DNA of 64,000 nucleotides. It comes from Frateuria_A sp051900425. GTDB lineage: Bacteria > Pseudomonadota > Gammaproteobacteria > Xanthomonadales > Rhodanobacteraceae. A model generated the notes under the pieces. That model worked only from the letters and a program-made list of their open reading frames with translations. It searched no databases and was not told where the DNA came from. The DNA lies in NCBI RefSeq assembly GCF_051900425.1, contig NZ_JBHZGK010000002.1, positions 62,001 to 126,000 on the forward strand, written 5' to 3'. The position numbers and the translations under genes were made by a program. Of this stretch, positions 63,632 through 64,000 are shown piece by piece (position 1 is the first letter of the stretch; each line of letters begins with the position of its first letter).

Positions 63632-63851
63632 TCGCGGTCTCCGGGATGGGGCGTTGCACTGTATCTGCTGATGCTTCCCCTCCATGAGAGACACAAGGCG
63701 CGACGACAGAAAGGGTATAGAAAAGAGGTCTTGCGGAATTAGGCAACCGGAATTGAGCTAGCTAGACCGCACTTATGCTCCCGTGCCGGGTCGCGTGAAC
63801 GAATTGATTGGGGGCACCGTCCCGGGGGAACCTTTCTTTAATCCGCGTACA
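63632..63851. other. Intergenic region, no gene seen
   Basis: About 220 nt between the BPSL0761-family gene and the partial regulator gene. It contains the palindromic AGCTAGCT near 63755 and probably the promoter of the small gene. Nothing else is recognised. Confidence 0.4.
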
Positions 63852-64000
63852 TCATGCGTTTTCAATAGATTTCAGGAGGCGATCCTTCTCGACTGGCAAT
63901 AGCCGTTCAAAGGCCAGTATCAGCCGAGCTAGGCGGTCGTCGTCGGTGAACAGGTAGGCAGTGGGCACCCGCAGAGCTCGAGCAAGCCGTTCAATGCTAG
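63852..64000 (-). CDS. XRE-type transcriptional regulator, C-terminal part
   Basis: Partial gene running off the window; 49 residues are visible: SIERLARALRVPTAYLF, then TDDDRLARLILAFERL, then LPVEKDRLLKSIENA, ending TGA. The first segment is the end of a helix-turn-helix_3 (Cro/C1) domain, and the rest is a short helical tail. This layout is common for island- and prophage-borne XRE regulators. The N-terminal HTH lies beyond position 64000. Confidence 0.7.
   Translation of the reverse strand, partial: SIERLARALRVPTAYLFTDDDRLARLILAFERLLPVEKDRLLKSIENA

Larger units (their letters stand above)
57715..64000 (+). mobile_element. Left end of a GInt-type genomic island (ginABCD module)
   Basis: Immediately after ssb, base composition becomes visibly richer in A+T, and a four-gene operon of three distinct tyrosine recombinases plus a small coiled-coil protein begins. 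This gene set (ginA, ginB, ginC, ginD, in that order and on one strand at one end) defines the GInt family of site-specific genomic islands described in Pseudomonas and other bacteria. Cargo or older remnants follow: a truncated ginD-like piece, a BPSL0761-family gene and an XRE-type regulator. The right end is outside the window, and the exact left boundary (57715-57874) is not fixed. Confidence 0.72.

Overview
The window is a G+C-rich gammaproteobacterial chromosome segment, most likely Xanthomonadales (Lysobacterales), and probably Rhodanobacteraceae such as Rhodanobacter, Dyella or Luteibacter. The placement is an inference. It rests on codon bias, on a division/cell-wall cluster that runs mraY directly into ftsW without murD, on a TonB receptor paired with a PepSY protein, and on the lptD-surA-pdxA-rsmA-apaG-apaH and LpoA/YraN/RsmI blocks.

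Layout. 0.2-11 kb is a housekeeping and accessory mixture: dusB, a three-gene phospholipid operon (CDP-alcohol phosphatidyltransferase, PlsC-like, CdsA-like), an iron-regulated TonB receptor/PepSY pair with a Fur box, a nucleoside transporter, a LysE exporter, a UDG-superfamily protein and a GlcD-like FAD dehydrogenase. 11-15 kb holds yraN and lpoA facing rsmI, then the RNase P RNA gene with a visible promoter and intrinsic terminator. 15.2-32.1 kb is the dcw cluster: mraZ promoter and operator, then mraZ-rsmH-ftsL-ftsI-murE-murF-mraY-ftsW-murG-murC-ddl-ftsQ-ftsA-ftsZ, followed by lpxC. Most junctions overlap by 4 nt. The clear gaps flank ftsZ and contain strong inverted repeats. 32.3-36.7 kb carries dciA, an M23 peptidase and secA. 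36.9-43.9 kb is the minus-strand lptD-to-apaH operon. 44-57.7 kb has an HDAC-family protein, a cobalamin adenosyltransferase next to a BtuM-like membrane protein, two ubiquinone hydroxylases, a dienelactone hydrolase, a propeller-sensor diguanylate cyclase, ispB, an MFS carrier, a DedA-rhodanese fusion, an unknown secreted protein and ssb.

From about 57.7 kb to the end the base composition becomes visibly more A+T-rich. Immediately after ssb lies a four-gene operon: three different tyrosine recombinases (410, 530 and 661 aa) plus a 136-aa coiled-coil protein. This is the ginABCD architecture of GInt genomic islands. Behind it is a diverged, truncated second copy of the 136-aa protein's C-terminus, then a BPSL0761-family gene and a partial XRE-type regulator. 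This looks like the entry edge of an island formed by successive insertions at one site; its cargo lies beyond the window. Two families of REP-like inverted repeats are scattered between the chromosomal genes, and some copies supply the stop codon of the adjacent gene.
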